From an uncultured Rhodospirillaceae bacterium (GTDB lineage: Bacteria > Pseudomonadota > Alphaproteobacteria > Rhodospirillales > Magnetospirillaceae), in the NCBI GenBank assembly GCA_903901915.1, contig CAIUSV010000027.1, forward strand, positions 1 through 58,546: a DNA stretch of 58,546 nt. The letters run 5' to 3'. Positions 10,559-21,539 of the stretch are shown here, one piece after another. Every line of letters begins with the position of its first letter. The first letter of the stretch is position 1. Under the pieces are notes generated by a model. It was not told where the DNA came from, ran no database searches, and saw nothing but the letters and a program-made list of their open reading frames with translations. A program made the translations under genes and the position numbers.

Positions 10559-12807
10559 GGGCCGCGCCCCCCACGGCTGAGCCGGTCCACCGCGGCGTTA
10601 AGGTCGGCGGCGCGAATCGGCTTGGTCAGCAGTTCATTCAATCCGGCCTGAAGATAGGCGGCCCGGTTCTCGGTCAGGGCGTCGGCGGTAAGGCCGATGA
10701 TCGGGATGCCCCCCCCCGGCGGCGGCAAGGCCCGGATCGCCCGCGTGGCCTCGGGGCCGTCCATCACCGGCATCTGCATGTCCATGAACACCAGATCGAA
10801 ATCCTCGGCGGCGACGGCATCGACCGCCCGCCGGCCGTCCTCCACCGCAGTGACGAGGTGGCCGGCGCGACGCAGCATGCCGCCGATCACTTGGCGATTG
10901 ACCTCGTCGTCGTCGGCGATGAGAACCCGCCGACCCGTCTTGCCCGTCGTCTTCACCGAAGTCCCGGAGTCGGCATGGATGTTGACCGGGGGCAACGGAG
11001 TGGCCTCGAACGGAATACGAATCCAGAAGGTCGCCCCGGCGCCCTCGACGCTTTCCAGGCCGACGTCTCCGTCCATCGCCTCGGCGATACGCTTGGAGAT
11101 CGCCAGCCCCAGACCGGTACCGCCGAAATTGCGCGAGGTCGAGACATCGCCCTGGCTGAACGGCTGGAACAGCCGCTCGGCCACCTCGGGTTTGATGCCG
11201 GGGCCGGTATCGGTGACCGATACCACCAGCCGCCGCTGGCTGCCGCCATCCTCGACGATGCCGGCCCCCAGCGACACGCTGCCCTGGGAGGTGAACTTGA
11301 CGGCGTTGGACAGGAAGTTGGCGATCACCTGCCGCAGCCGGAATGGGTCGCCCAGCCCGATCAGGCTGGGTTCGATGGGGTCCAGCTTCAGCAGCACCCC
11401 CTTGGCGGTGGCGATACCGCCATACAACTGCACCAGATCGGACAGGATGGGGGCGAGGTCGAATGCCACCCGCTCGATGGTGAGTTCTCCCGCCTCGATC
11501 TTGGAGAAATCCAAAAGATCGTTGAGCAGCCCGAGCAGCACCCGCGCGCTCCGCTCCAACAGCCGCAGTTGCTGCGGCGCGTCGCCCGGCAGTTCCGTCC
11601 CCTGCAGCAGTTCGACCATGCCGAGGATGCCGGTAAACGGCGTCCGCAGCTCGTGGCTCATGGTGGCGAGAAAACGCGACTTGGCGGCGTTGGCGGCATC
11701 GGCTTCACGCGACAGCCGCGCCAGGGTGGCGTTTTTCTCCTCCAGCAATCGCACATTGCGATGGGTATCGACGATGAAGGCGGACCCGCCCAGCACCAGC
11801 ATCAGCGTCAGACTGCCGACCAGGAGCAGGCTGAGCAGGAACCGCCGATTGGCGTTCCTCACCTCGTTCACTTCGGGAAACGGCGCCACCATATGGACGG
11901 CAAGCCCCTCGGCCACCAGCTGACTCGAAGTCATCAGCATTGGCATCGCCGAGGCGCCCTGCACCACCAGTTCAGGGTGGCTGCCGTCGCCGAAGGGCCG
12001 GATATCGGTCGGCACGAATTGGTCCCGCTTGTAACGGGCCTCGAGGAACGCGCTGTCGCGGGTGGCCCAGCTTGCCCCGGGAAAGGCGGTGAAAAGCAGC
12101 GCAGGATCGCTGGCGGCGATGACGATGCCGTACTCGTCGGTGATGACGGTGTTGCCCTGCTCGACCCAATGGGACAGCCGCGTCAGGTCGACCTTGACCA
12201 CCACGCCGCCGACAACCTTGCCGCCCTCGATCACCGGGGCGGAAAAGAACAGGCCGGGCGTGTTGGTCTGACGCCCGACGGCGAACTGCCGGCCGGGATG
12301 ACCGGCGCGGATGGCGATGTAATAATCGCGATCGGCATAGGTAGTTCCGACGAAACTCTCGGCGTGGCCGGAATTGCTGGCGGCGATACAGTCACCGGCG
12401 GCATCGAGCACCCAAACGATATCGACGCCGAAGGCGGCGACCAGATCGGAAAGATGGCGGTCAAGCGCCGCCAGATCGGGGCGGCTTTCCCATTGCCGAC
12501 GGCGTTCCGCGACCGGCAGGGACGAGGTGGGGATCCCGGCGCCGAAGGACGCCGTGGCCGCCATCACCCCGGCATCGCCCGCCAGCGCCAAGGGAATCCC
12601 GCGAAGATGGCGCAATCCGGCGGCGATGCTGTAGGCCACCCCGGTGTTGGTCCGAGTCTGGACGGCGACTTCGCCGGCGACCAGATCGGCGATGCGCCCG
12701 GCGGCGTCACGGCCGGCGATGGTAAGGGCGACCGCCCACCACGCCCCAAGCGCGACGAGCATCGTCACCACCCAGGGCCGCCATCTGCCGCGATTGGGCA
12801 CGGCCAT
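10555..12807 (-). CDS. Hybrid sensor histidine kinase with C-terminal receiver
   Basis: 750 residues. A membrane helix near 10-30 is followed by a double Cache-like periplasmic region (to about residue 315, with [19 protein letters not shown] and GLFFSAPV), a second membrane helix near 320-345, HisKA with H385 ([11 protein letters not shown]), a HATPase domain ([36 protein letters not shown]) and a receiver with D676 ([12 protein letters not shown]). The Cache fold suggests a small extracellular ligand, unknown here. ATG 12807 overlaps the stop of the upstream receiver gene (ATGA). Phosphate could pass from H385 to D676 to the HPt protein of the same operon. Confidence 0.94.
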
Positions 12808-13199
12808 CAGGCGCTCCCGCAGTCGATGCCGATCTCGGCCAACGCCGCCACCAGCCGGCCGATATTGATCGGCTTGACCAGCAGGTTATCAAACCCACAC
12901 TCCTGGAAACGCTTCTTCTCGTCGGGCATGCTGTGGGCGGTATAGGCGACCACCTTGATCTCACGCCCCCACCGTTCGCGGATGGCGCGGCAGACGTCCT
13001 CGCCGCTCAGGCCCGGCATACTGATGTCGAGCAGCACCAGCGAAACCCGCCGCTTATCGAGCAGATCAAGGGCGGCGGCCCCGCCTTCGGCCTCGGCGAC
13101 GGTGAAGCCCAGCTTAGCCAGCATCTTGCCCGCAACCAGCCGATTGACCCTCTCGTCATCGACGACCAGCGCATCCATTGGCAAGGCGATCGCCATCAT
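12807..13199 (-). CDS. CheY-like response regulator
   Basis: A 130-residue single receiver: D14-D15, phospho-acceptor D58 ([17 protein letters not shown]), threonine in VVAYTAHSM and lysine in LLVKPINIGRL. No output domain is present, so it may act as a phosphate sink or a diffusible partner. Its stop overlaps the hybrid kinase start by one base. It begins eleven bases after the HPt gene. It is strikingly similar in motif order to the receiver at 57497-57868, which also accompanies a Cache kinase. The second Met (13196) is an equally possible start. Confidence 0.92.
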   Translation of the reverse strand: MMAIALPMDALVVDDERVNRLVAGKMLAKLGFTVAEAEGGAAALDLLDKRRVSLVLLDISMPGLSGEDVCRAIRERWGREIKVVAYTAHSMPDEKKRFQECGFDNLLVKPINIGRLVAALAEIGIDCGSA

Positions 13200-13210
13200 G
13201 GCCCTGCCTT

Positions 13211-13576
13211 TCAGCCCTGCCCGAGGTGATTTTCAAGTGCCGCGATCGCCGCCGCCACCTCGGCTTCGACCGGCTGTCGCCACACGGCCAGACCATGTCC
13301 CTCGGCGGCGGCAACCTCCAGCCGTTCACACAGGGCGGCAAGCCGCTCCAGACCGAGAACCCGGGACGATCCCTTCAAGGCATGCGCCTGGCGCTTCAAC
13401 TCCGGGGCGTCCCCGGCGGCGATCGCGGCCACGATCGCCTCGCAGCGGGCGCGCGCCGACGGCAGGAAGGCGGCGACGATCTCCACGCAGCCACCGCCGG
13501 TATCCTCGTCGAGGTCGCTGTAGACGGAAGGCAGGAAAACCGACAATGCCTGCCAGCCGCCGGTATCGTTGTCCAT
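13211..13576 (-). CDS. HPt domain phosphotransfer protein
   Basis: About 121 residues carrying a histidine phosphotransfer domain: the motif QAHALKGSSRVLG gives phospho-accepting H65 counted from the ATG at 13576, followed by the second helix LERLAALCERLE. It is the first gene of the operon with a receiver, a hybrid kinase and a kinase, so it would relay phosphate between the kinase receiver and the soluble receiver. A GTG at 13585, with AGGGGA about eight bases upstream, is a good alternative start and adds three residues; upstream ATG 13636 is less likely. Confidence 0.86.
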   Translation of the reverse strand: MDNDTGGWQALSVFLPSVYSDLDEDTGGGCVEIVAAFLPSARARCEAIVAAIAAGDAPELKRQAHALKGSSRVLGLERLAALCERLEVAAAEGHGLAVWRQPVEAEVAAAIAALENHLGQG

Positions 13577-13737
13577 GATGGTCACTGGCCGCGTCCCCTG
13601 ATCAGTCGCGAAAGCCGTCCCCCGAAAATACGCCAAATTCCCCGGTGTGGAAACGTACTCTTGCGTTTTGCTCCGCCATCCCGCGCGCGCGGGGATATAC
13701 TCCGCGATCCAGCGCCTTCAACCCGGAGGCGCCGCCC

Positions 13738-15381
<1,644 letters not shown>

Positions 15382-15400
15382 TCAGTCTCGTCGCGTACGA

Positions 15401-16705
15401 TTACCGACCGATGCTGCTATAGGTGAAACCCAGTTCCGTCATCTCAGCGGGTTCGTAGACGTTGCGCAGATCCACCAATGCCGGCGCCTTCAGCAACGCC
15501 TTGACCTTGTCCAGATCCAGCGCCCGGAACTCGTTCCACTCGGTGACGATGACAAGGACGTCGGCGCCGGGCATGGTGGCATAGGCGTCGCGGCAGTATT
15601 CGACATCGGACGGCAGCAGCTTCCTCGCCTCGTCCATGCCCTCGGGATCGAAGGCCCGGACGGTGGCCCCCGCCTCGACCAGCGCCTTGACGATGTCGAT
15701 GGCGGGTGAATCGCGCATGTCGTCGGTGTTGGGCTTGAAGGTCAGCCCCAGCACCGCCACCGTCTTGCCGCTGACGGAACCGCCACAGGCGGCGACCACC
15801 CGCTGGGCCATGGCCTTCTTGCGCTCGTCGTTGACCGCCACCACCGTCTCGACGATGCGTAGCGGCGCGTGATAGTCCCGTGCCGTCCGCACCAGTGCCA
15901 GGGTGTCCTTGGGAAAGCACGAACCGCCGTAGCCGGGGCCGGGATGCAGGAACTTCTTGCCGATACGCCCGTCCAGACCGATGCCCTTGGCGACGTCATG
16001 GACATTGGCGCCCACCTTCTCGCACAGATCGGCGATTTCGTTGATGAAGGTGATCTTGGTGGCAAGAAAGGTGTTGCCGGCGTACTTGATCAATTCGGAG
16101 GTGCGACGCGAGGTGAAGACGATCGGGGTCTCGATCAGATAGAGCACCCGGTAGAGATGCTTCATCACCTTGCGGGCGCGCTCGGACTCGGTGCCGATCA
16201 CCACCCGGTCGGGGCGCATGAAGTCGTTGATGGCCGAACCCTCGCGCAGGAATTCGGGATTGGACACCACATCGAACTCGGCGTCGGGCCGCCGGGCGCG
16301 GATGATGCGCTCGACCTCGTCGCCGGTACCGACCGGCACGGTGGACTTGGTCACCACCACGGTGTAGCCGTCCATGGCGTCGGCGATTTCCTCGGCGGCG
16401 GCATAGACGTAGGACAGGTCGGCATGGCCATCGCCGCGCCGGGACGGGGTCCCCACCGCGATGAACACGGCATCGGCCTCGGCCACGGCGGACTTGAGAT
16501 CGGTGGTGAAGCCAAGCCGGCCGGACTCGACGTTGGCGGCGACCAGTTCATCCAGGCCCGGCTCGTAGATGGGCATGACATTATCGCCCAACAGATCGAT
16601 CTTGCGGGCGTCCTTGTCGACACAGGTGACGTGGATGCCGAACTCCGAGAAGCAGGTCCCCGACACCAGGCCGACATAGCCGGTGCCGATCATGGCGATG
16701 CGCAT
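15401..16705 (-). CDS. ugd: UDP-glucose 6-dehydrogenase
   Basis: Oxidises UDP-glucose to UDP-glucuronate with two NAD+. The 434 residues show the N-terminal Rossmann fold (MIGTGYVGLVSG), the NAD-domain strand VFIAVGTPS, STVPVGTGDEV, and the catalytic cysteine loop GPGYGGSCFPKDT near residue 260-272. A C-terminal UDP-binding domain contains LTFKPNTDDMRDSPA. Length and motifs are normal for the bacterial family. The gene is between galU (39 bases upstream) and pgm, forming a UDP-sugar operon. UDP-glucuronate is a precursor of acidic surface polysaccharide. Confidence 0.96.
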   Translation of the reverse strand: MRIAMIGTGYVGLVSGTCFSEFGIHVTCVDKDARKIDLLGDNVMPIYEPGLDELVAANVESGRLGFTTDLKSAVAEADAVFIAVGTPSRRGDGHADLSYVYAAAEEIADAMDGYTVVVTKSTVPVGTGDEVERIIRARRPDAEFDVVSNPEFLREGSAINDFMRPDRVVIGTESERARKVMKHLYRVLYLIETPIVFTSRRTSELIKYAGNTFLATKITFINEIADLCEKVGANVHDVAKGIGLDGRIGKKFLHPGPGYGGSCFPKDTLALVRTARDYHAPLRIVETVVAVNDERKKAMAQRVVAACGGSVSGKTVAVLGLTFKPNTDDMRDSPAIDIVKALVEAGATVRAFDPEGMDEARKLLPSDVEYCRDAYATMPGADVLVIVTEWNEFRALDLDKVKALLKAPALVDLRNVYEPAEMTELGFTYSSIGR

Positions 16706-16743
16706 GGCGCTCAGTCCTTGGTCGTTGATGTGGGTTTACGAGC

Positions 16744-17622
16744 CTACAAGGCTGCCTGGAAGCGCTGGATCAGCTCGCGGGCGGCGGCCTGGGTGTCCTC
16801 GCGGGCCAGGGCGAAAGCCAGATTGGCCTCCATCCAGCCCACCTTGTCACCGCAGTCGAACCGCTGGCCCTCGAAACGCAGGCCGTGGAACGGCACCATG
16901 CCGATGGTCTGGCTGATGGCATCGGTCAACTGGATCTCGCCGCCGGCACCCTTTTCCTTTTTGTCCAGCACCTCGAACACCGCCGGGTGCAGGATATAGC
17001 GGCCGATGATCGACAGCGTCGACGGCGCCACCTCGGGATCGGGCTTTTCCACCAGGCCCTTGGCCCGGGCAAGACGGCCGTTGTCGAATTCGACGTCGAG
17101 GATGCCGTAACGCTTGGTGTGCTCGCGCGGGACATCCGAGACGGCGACGACGTGGCCGCCCACCTCGGTATGAACGGCGGCCATCTGCTTGAGGCAGGCG
17201 GTCTTGGACAAGATCAGGTCGTCGGGCAGCAGCACGGCGAAAGGCTCGTCGGCGACCAGATCACGGGCGCACCACACGGCATGGCCCAGGCCCAGCGGCT
17301 CGCTCTGGCGGGTGTAGGAAATCTGGCCCGACTTGGGCATCCAGCTGGTGACGGCCTCGACCAGATCGAACTTGCCGCGTTCCTTCAAGATGCGCTCGAG
17401 TTCGGGATTGTGGTCGAAATGGTCTTCCAGGGCGTTCTTGCCGCGACCGGTGACGAAGATGAAATGCTCGACCCCGGCGGCGGCGGCCTCTTCGACCGCA
17501 TACTGGATCAGCGGCTTGTCCACCACCGGAAGCATTTCCTTGGGCATCGCCTTGGTGGCGGGCAGAAAGCGGGTGCCCATGCCACCCACGGGGAACACGG
17601 CCTTGCGGACACGACGTGTCAT
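16744..17622 (-). CDS. galU: UTP-glucose-1-phosphate uridylyltransferase
   Basis: Makes UDP-glucose from UTP and glucose 1-phosphate. The 292 residues start with RKAVFPVGGMGTRFLPATKA (nucleotide-binding GGxGTR loop) and contain LPVVDKPLIQYAVEEA, FAVLLPDDL and VEKPDPEVAPS, the standard GalU motif order. The start at 17622 is supported by AGGAG a short distance upstream (minus strand). It is the first gene of galU-ugd-pgm. The 113-base leader contains a nine-base inverted repeat (17647-17655 with 17680-17688). Confidence 0.96.
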   Translation of the reverse strand: MTRRVRKAVFPVGGMGTRFLPATKAMPKEMLPVVDKPLIQYAVEEAAAAGVEHFIFVTGRGKNALEDHFDHNPELERILKERGKFDLVEAVTSWMPKSGQISYTRQSEPLGLGHAVWCARDLVADEPFAVLLPDDLILSKTACLKQMAAVHTEVGGHVVAVSDVPREHTKRYGILDVEFDNGRLARAKGLVEKPDPEVAPSTLSIIGRYILHPAVFEVLDKKEKGAGGEIQLTDAISQTIGMVPFHGLRFEGQRFDCGDKVGWMEANLAFALAREDTQAAARELIQRFQAAL

Positions 17623-17646
17623 CAGAACACTCCTGAAGCTTTGTCT

Positions 17647-17688
17647 CGACCGGCCGGCACCATTGGTTGGCGCGCCTTGGGCCGGTCG
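17647..17688 (-). promoter_or_regulatory. Inverted repeat in the galU leader
   Basis: CGACCGGCC at 17647-17655 and GGCCGGTCG at 17680-17688 form a perfect nine-base inverted repeat with a 24-base loop, ending about 25 bases upstream of the galU start codon. It could fold in the mRNA leader, or be the weak terminator of the upstream J-domain gene. No T-run follows, so its role is open. Confidence 0.35.
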
Positions 17689-17735
17689 GGGCTTGTTTTG
17701 CCACGCCCGCGCGCGGGAAGCAACGAGAGCTTGGG

Positions 17736-18224
17736 TCAGGTTCCCAACAGCAGGTCACGCGCCTGATTCAGCCGCGCCGCGATCCAGGTCGATCCACCGG
17801 TATCGGGATGGTTGGCCTGCATCAGGCGACGATGGGCCTCGCGGATCTGGTCGGCGGTGGCGCCGGGCAGAAGTCCCAGCACCTCATGGGCCTGTTCGCG
17901 CGTCATTTCGCCCGACGACGGCGGCGGAGGCGGAGGGGTTTCACCGGGAGGCGGCGGCGGCCCCCGGCTGAAACGGCGAAGCGCCCGCCACACCCCGTGC
18001 AGCCGCATCACCCGCGTGACCCAGGGCGCCAGTCCGGCAACCACCGCGATCAGCCCCGCCATCCGGCCGGTCGCCACCAGGGCGATGCCGCCGGCCACCA
18101 GCAACGCCAGGGCGGCGGCAATCAGCGCCTGCTTGACCCGGGCGGGGGGCGCCTTGGCCAGCCAGCGCATGGCCAGCCACAGCCCCACCAGCGCCAGAAC
18201 GGCGATGATCGGACGCAGAAGCAT
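17736..18224 (-). CDS. Membrane-anchored J-domain (DnaJ-like) protein
   Basis: 162 residues: hydrophobic helices at about 4-20 and 32-65, a proline-rich linker (runs of PPPPP near residue 92-105), and a C-terminal J domain (EQAHEVLGLLPGATADQIREAHRRL then NHPDTGGS with the diagnostic HPD). This layout resembles short membrane-anchored DnaJ-like/TIM14-like proteins found in alphaproteobacteria. It would recruit and stimulate DnaK at the membrane; the substrate is unknown. It starts five bases after the STAS gene stop, so the two form an operon. Confidence 0.85.
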   Translation of the reverse strand: MLLRPIIAVLALVGLWLAMRWLAKAPPARVKQALIAAALALLVAGGIALVATGRMAGLIAVVAGLAPWVTRVMRLHGVWRALRRFSRGPPPPPGETPPPPPPSSGEMTREQAHEVLGLLPGATADQIREAHRRLMQANHPDTGGSTWIAARLNQARDLLLGT

Positions 18225-18229
18225 GGGGA

Positions 18230-18532
18230 CTATTCGACCTCGAAGCTGCGGTTGCTCTCGGTGATCTCGAACAGCCGCAACACGTTGACGTTGGCACCGC
18301 GCAGCACCATGGTGGCACCGGCGGCCAAAATCTCGTCATTGGCAAGATGAAGGAAGCCCAGCCCCACCGAATCCACCCGCGGAACATGGGTAAGATCGAA
18401 CACCACCTTGGTGGCCTTGATCGACTTCAGGTCGCCGATCAGGGTTTCCATGACCCCGGTGGCCGTGTAATCCACCGCCCCATCGAAACGGACCGTCAGA
18501 ACGTTGTCATGATGGGAGATGGAAACGTTCAT
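18230..18532 (-). CDS. STAS domain protein (anti-sigma-factor antagonist type)
   Basis: A 100-residue single STAS domain: MNVSISHHDNVLTVRFDG then VVFDLTHVPRVDSVGLGFL with the serine that is phosphorylated in SpoIIAA-type proteins (DSVGLG), and a C-terminal strand/helix GANVNVLRLFEIT. Such proteins act in partner-switching or as structural modules. No anti-sigma kinase is nearby. The start is supported by GAGG six bases upstream. It precedes and is close to the J-domain gene. Confidence 0.88.
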   Translation of the reverse strand: MNVSISHHDNVLTVRFDGAVDYTATGVMETLIGDLKSIKATKVVFDLTHVPRVDSVGLGFLHLANDEILAAGATMVLRGANVNVLRLFEITESNRSFEVE

Positions 18533-18646
18533 TTCTGCCTCATGTTATGCACGGACGACAGTATGCCCGGAGTCGGCGGCCCCGTTCCAGCGTTGTCGTT
18601 GCCGGCGGCAGGTTTGGGGTTCGCTGCGATGCAAACATGCAACAGT

Positions 18647-18664
18647 GTGATTCAAAAGAATCAC
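18647..18664. promoter_or_regulatory. Perfect inverted repeat, candidate operator
   Basis: GTGATTC at 18647-18653, AAAA, GAATCAC at 18658-18664: a perfect 7-4-7 palindrome in the divergent gap between the STAS gene and the secreted beta-barrel-like gene. It lies 80 bases before the plus-strand start and 115 bases before the minus-strand start, a good place for a dimeric regulator. No known regulator is assigned. Confidence 0.4.
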
Positions 18665-18743
18665 TTGCGGCCCGCGATGCCTTTCCGCAGATGCGAAACG
18701 CGCCTATATGTAGGGGGTATTCATCGAGTTCCCTTGGTTTGCC

Positions 18744-19403
18744 ATGATCCGCGCCCACACCATGTTGGCCTTGCTGCTGGTTTCGCCGTTTCTCGCGACG
18801 GCGCCCGCCCTTGCCGCCGACATGGGGGGCAACGCTCTGGTACCGGGCGGCGCCTCGGCCGCCAGGGCCGACAATATACGCACCGGCATCGGCGAAAGCC
18901 GCACCCAGCTGTTCACCGCCGGGGGCGTAAGCTTCGGCACCCTGTCCGACAGTGCGCCGTCGCCTTCGACACTGGCGCTGCCCTTCGCCTCCGGGCGCGG
19001 CAATCTCGCGGTGGGCGGCTACGTTACCTACGGCTTAAGCGACACGAGGCTAAGTTCGTCGTTGCGCGGCGACGGAGCCACCATGGCTGCCGATATTTCC
19101 GCCAGCTATGCCGGCAGCTTGCTGGGTTATGACGGTATCGCGGCATTGCGACTGGGCACCGCCTGGATCAGGCAAGCGCAGGGCTTCAGCCCCAATCCGT
19201 TACAGCCGGGAACGGCCTTCGCCGACCCCTATCGCGGGGGCGGAAGCGGTATCGGCGACGTCAACCTGTCCTTCAGCCTGATGCATCAGGTGACGCCGTC
19301 GTTCAACTTCAGCGGCGTCGCCGAGGCGGTTCGTCCATCCGGCGCCGATCCCAACGCCGCCCCCGGCTTCATGCTGGGCGCCGGGATGGGCTACCGGTTC
19401 TGA
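18744..19403 (+). CDS. Exported protein of unknown function, probable outer-membrane beta-barrel
   Basis: 219 residues with a clear signal peptide (TMLALLLVSPFLATAPALAA, cleavage after ALA). The mature part is rich in Gly, Ser, Ala and alternating polar/hydrophobic residues (NLAVGGYVTYGLSDTRLSS, DVNLSFSLMHQV) and ends in YRF, the C-terminal aromatic typical of outer-membrane barrels. I do not recognise a specific family. It is expressed away from the STAS/J-domain operon, and the phosphohexomutase gene starts 33 bases downstream, so they may be co-transcribed. Confidence 0.6.
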   Translation: MIRAHTMLALLLVSPFLATAPALAADMGGNALVPGGASAARADNIRTGIGESRTQLFTAGGVSFGTLSDSAPSPSTLALPFASGRGNLAVGGYVTYGLSDTRLSSSLRGDGATMAADISASYAGSLLGYDGIAALRLGTAWIRQAQGFSPNPLQPGTAFADPYRGGGSGIGDVNLSFSLMHQVTPSFNFSGVAEAVRPSGADPNAAPGFMLGAGMGYRF

Positions 19404-19436
19404 CCGGAACGCGATCCGAGCCGAGGAAACCGCCCC

Positions 19437-20816
19437 ATGCACACCTTCCACCCGACCATCCTGCGCGAATACGACATCCGCGGCATCGTCGGCGAAACCC
19501 TGTTCGCCGCCGACGCCAGGGCCATCGGCCAGGCTTTCGGCACCCGGGTGCGCCGTAACGGTGGCCGGGTGGTCTGCCTGGGCTGGGACGGCAGGCTGTC
19601 CTCGCCCGAATTGGCCGAGGCGCTGGCCGAGGGGCTGGCGGCGGCCGGATGCTCGGTGCGCCGCGTCGGGCGCGGCCCGACGCCGATGCTGTACTTCGCC
19701 GCCAAGGTCCGCGAAGCCGACGGCGGCATCATGGTCACCGGCAGCCACAATCCGCCCAACCACAACGGCTTCAAGATGGTGCTGGCCGGCCGGCCGTTCT
19801 TCGGCGCCGACATCGCCTCGCTGGGCACCATCGCCGTCGCCGGCGACGTCGCCACCGGCGACGGCGAGATCGTCGATGACGGCGTCTTCGACGAATATGT
19901 CGGCCGCCTGCTTCAGGACTACGACGGCGAACGCGACCTGAAGGTGGTGTGGGATTGCGGCAACGGCGCCACCGGCGAGGTACTGGCCGAGTTGGTCAAG
20001 CGGTTGCCCGGCCGCCACACCGTGCTGTTCGGCGCCATCGACGGCCACTTCCCCAATCACCATCCCGACCCCACCGAGCCGCACAATCTGGTCGCGTTGC
20101 AGGACCGCGTGCTGGCCGAGGGCGCCTCGCTCGGCATCGCCTTCGACGGTGACGGCGACCGCCTCGGCGTGGTCGATGGCGAGGGACGCATCCTGTGGGG
20201 CGACCAGATCCTGGTGATCCTGGCCGAGGACCTGCTGAAGGCCCTGCCCGGTGCCGCCATCATCGCCGACGTCAAGGCGTCCCGGGTCTTCTTCGACGAG
20301 GTTGCCCGCATGGGCGGCCGTCCGGTGATGGGCCGCACCGGCCACTCGCTGATCAAGACCCAGATGGCCGAGATCGGCGCGCCGCTGGCCGGCGAGATGA
20401 GCGGCCACATCTTCTTCGCCGACCGCTATTACGGCTTCGACGACGCGCTTTACGCCGCCGTGCGGCTGCTGGGCATCGTGGCGCGCTGGGACCGCGAGAC
20501 CCTGGCGCATCGGCGCGACCGCCTGCCCCAGATGGTCAACACCCCGGAAATGCGCTTCGACTGCCCCGAAGAACGCAAGTTCGCCGTGGTCGCCGAGGTC
20601 CGGAACCGCCTGGAAGCAACGGGCGCCCGCTTCACCGCGCTGGACGGGGTCCGGGTCGATACCGAGGACGGCTGGTGGCTGCTGCGCGCCTCCAACACCC
20701 AGGCGGTCCTGGTGGCCCGCTGCGAGGCGGCTTCGGTCGAGGGCCTCAAGGCGCTGCGGCAGGCGCTGACCGGCCAGTTGGCGGCCAGCGGCGTCAACCT
20801 GGGAAGCGACGCCTGA
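19437..20816 (+). CDS. Phosphomannomutase/phosphoglucomutase
   Basis: 459 residues of the alpha-D-phosphohexomutase superfamily, AlgC/ManB type. Motifs in order: the N-terminus [19 protein letters not shown], the catalytic phosphoserine loop [14 protein letters not shown], the metal loop FDGDGDRLG, the sugar-binding loop GEMSGHIFF, and the C-terminal phosphate loop LLRASNTQ. It would make mannose 1-phosphate or glucose 1-phosphate for surface polysaccharide. It is distinct from the pgm at 13738-15366, which is the longer glucose-specific form. GAGGAAAC precedes the start. Confidence 0.92.
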   Translation: MHTFHPTILREYDIRGIVGETLFAADARAIGQAFGTRVRRNGGRVVCLGWDGRLSSPELAEALAEGLAAAGCSVRRVGRGPTPMLYFAAKVREADGGIMVTGSHNPPNHNGFKMVLAGRPFFGADIASLGTIAVAGDVATGDGEIVDDGVFDEYVGRLLQDYDGERDLKVVWDCGNGATGEVLAELVKRLPGRHTVLFGAIDGHFPNHHPDPTEPHNLVALQDRVLAEGASLGIAFDGDGDRLGVVDGEGRILWGDQILVILAEDLLKALPGAAIIADVKASRVFFDEVARMGGRPVMGRTGHSLIKTQMAEIGAPLAGEMSGHIFFADRYYGFDDALYAAVRLLGIVARWDRETLAHRRDRLPQMVNTPEMRFDCPEERKFAVVAEVRNRLEATGARFTALDGVRVDTEDGWWLLRASNTQAVLVARCEAASVEGLKALRQALTGQLAASGVNLGSDA

Positions 20817-20910
20817 TTTTCCGATATCGCAGGTGCGAGTTGGACGTTGAAATTGTCGGCCGGCGGCCCCATTCTCGCTTCAGCCATGCCAGTTCAAGGG
20901 GAACCCGCAG

Positions 20911-21342
20911 ATGTCCGTTGAAGCCATCCTGAAATCCAAGGGCAGCAATATCTTCACCATCCGGCCGGAGCACTCGGTGGCCGACGCCGCCGCGCTGCTG
21001 ACCAACAAGCGCGTGGGCGTGGCCGTGGTCTGCGACGCCAAGGGCCGGCTGCAAGGCGTGCTGTCGGAACGCGACATCGTCAAGGGCCTCAGCCAGTATG
21101 GCAAAGGCGCGCTGGAAATGCCGGTGCGCAACGTCATGTCCAGCCCGGTGGTGACCTGTGCCCCCTCCGATTCCGTCAAGGCGATCATGGAAGTGATGAC
21201 CGAACGCCGTATCCGCCACCTGCCGGTGGTGGAAAAGGACGAACTCCTGGGCATCGTCTCCATCGGCGACGCCGTCAACTTCCGCCTGCACGAGACCCAG
21301 CTTGAGGTCGGCGTGCTGCGCGACTTCGCCGCCACCCGCTGA
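20911..21342 (+). CDS. CBS domain pair protein
   Basis: 143 residues forming two CBS motifs (a Bateman module): IFTIRPEHSVADAAALLTNKR with LQGVLSERDIVKGL, and VVTCAPSDSVKAIMEVMTERR with LLGIVSIGDAVNFRL. Such modules bind adenine nucleotides or similar and often regulate partners. No catalytic domain is attached, and the 93-base gap upstream suggests it is its own unit. AAGGGGAA precedes the ATG, and a strong terminator follows (21362-21394). Confidence 0.9.
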   Translation: MSVEAILKSKGSNIFTIRPEHSVADAAALLTNKRVGVAVVCDAKGRLQGVLSERDIVKGLSQYGKGALEMPVRNVMSSPVVTCAPSDSVKAIMEVMTERRIRHLPVVEKDELLGIVSIGDAVNFRLHETQLEVGVLRDFAATR

Positions 21343-21361
21343 GTCCACCCGCTTCCGACAC

Positions 21362-21394
21362 GCGCCCCCGGGGTCAAGCCGACCCCGGGGGCGC
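21362..21394 (+). terminator. Intrinsic terminator after the CBS gene
   Basis: A perfect 14-base stem (GCGCCCCCGGGGTC at 21362-21375 with its complement at 21381-21394) and a five-base loop AAGCC, followed by ATTGTTTTC. It starts about 20 bases after the CBS stop and separates it from the phasin promoter. Confidence 0.85.
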
Positions 21395-21420
21395 ATTGTT
21401 TTCAGCCCTTCCCCGAAAAA

Positions 21421-21490
21421 TTTTGCTGCACCGCAAAAATCATGTTGCAGTGCGGTATAAATCCTGTACAGTGTGCTCATGTTGCAGTGC
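21421..21490 (+). promoter_or_regulatory. Phasin promoter with repeated TGC-rich operator-like sites
   Basis: TTTTGC-N6-GCAAAA (21421-21438) is followed by two copies of the 14-base direct repeat TCATGTTGCAGTGC (21440-21453 and 21477-21490), 37 bases apart. A sigma-70-like promoter TTGCAG-N16-TACAGT (21445-21450, 21467-21472) lies between and overlaps the first repeat. TGC-rich sites of this kind are bound by the polyhydroxyalkanoate repressor PhaR in related bacteria; assigning PhaR here is inference. The 3' repeat ends 49 bases before the phasin ATG. Confidence 0.6.
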
Positions 21491-21539
21491 ACAAACGCCA
21501 AAGCGGCGGTGCATCCCACCATTCAGAAAGGGTAATCCC

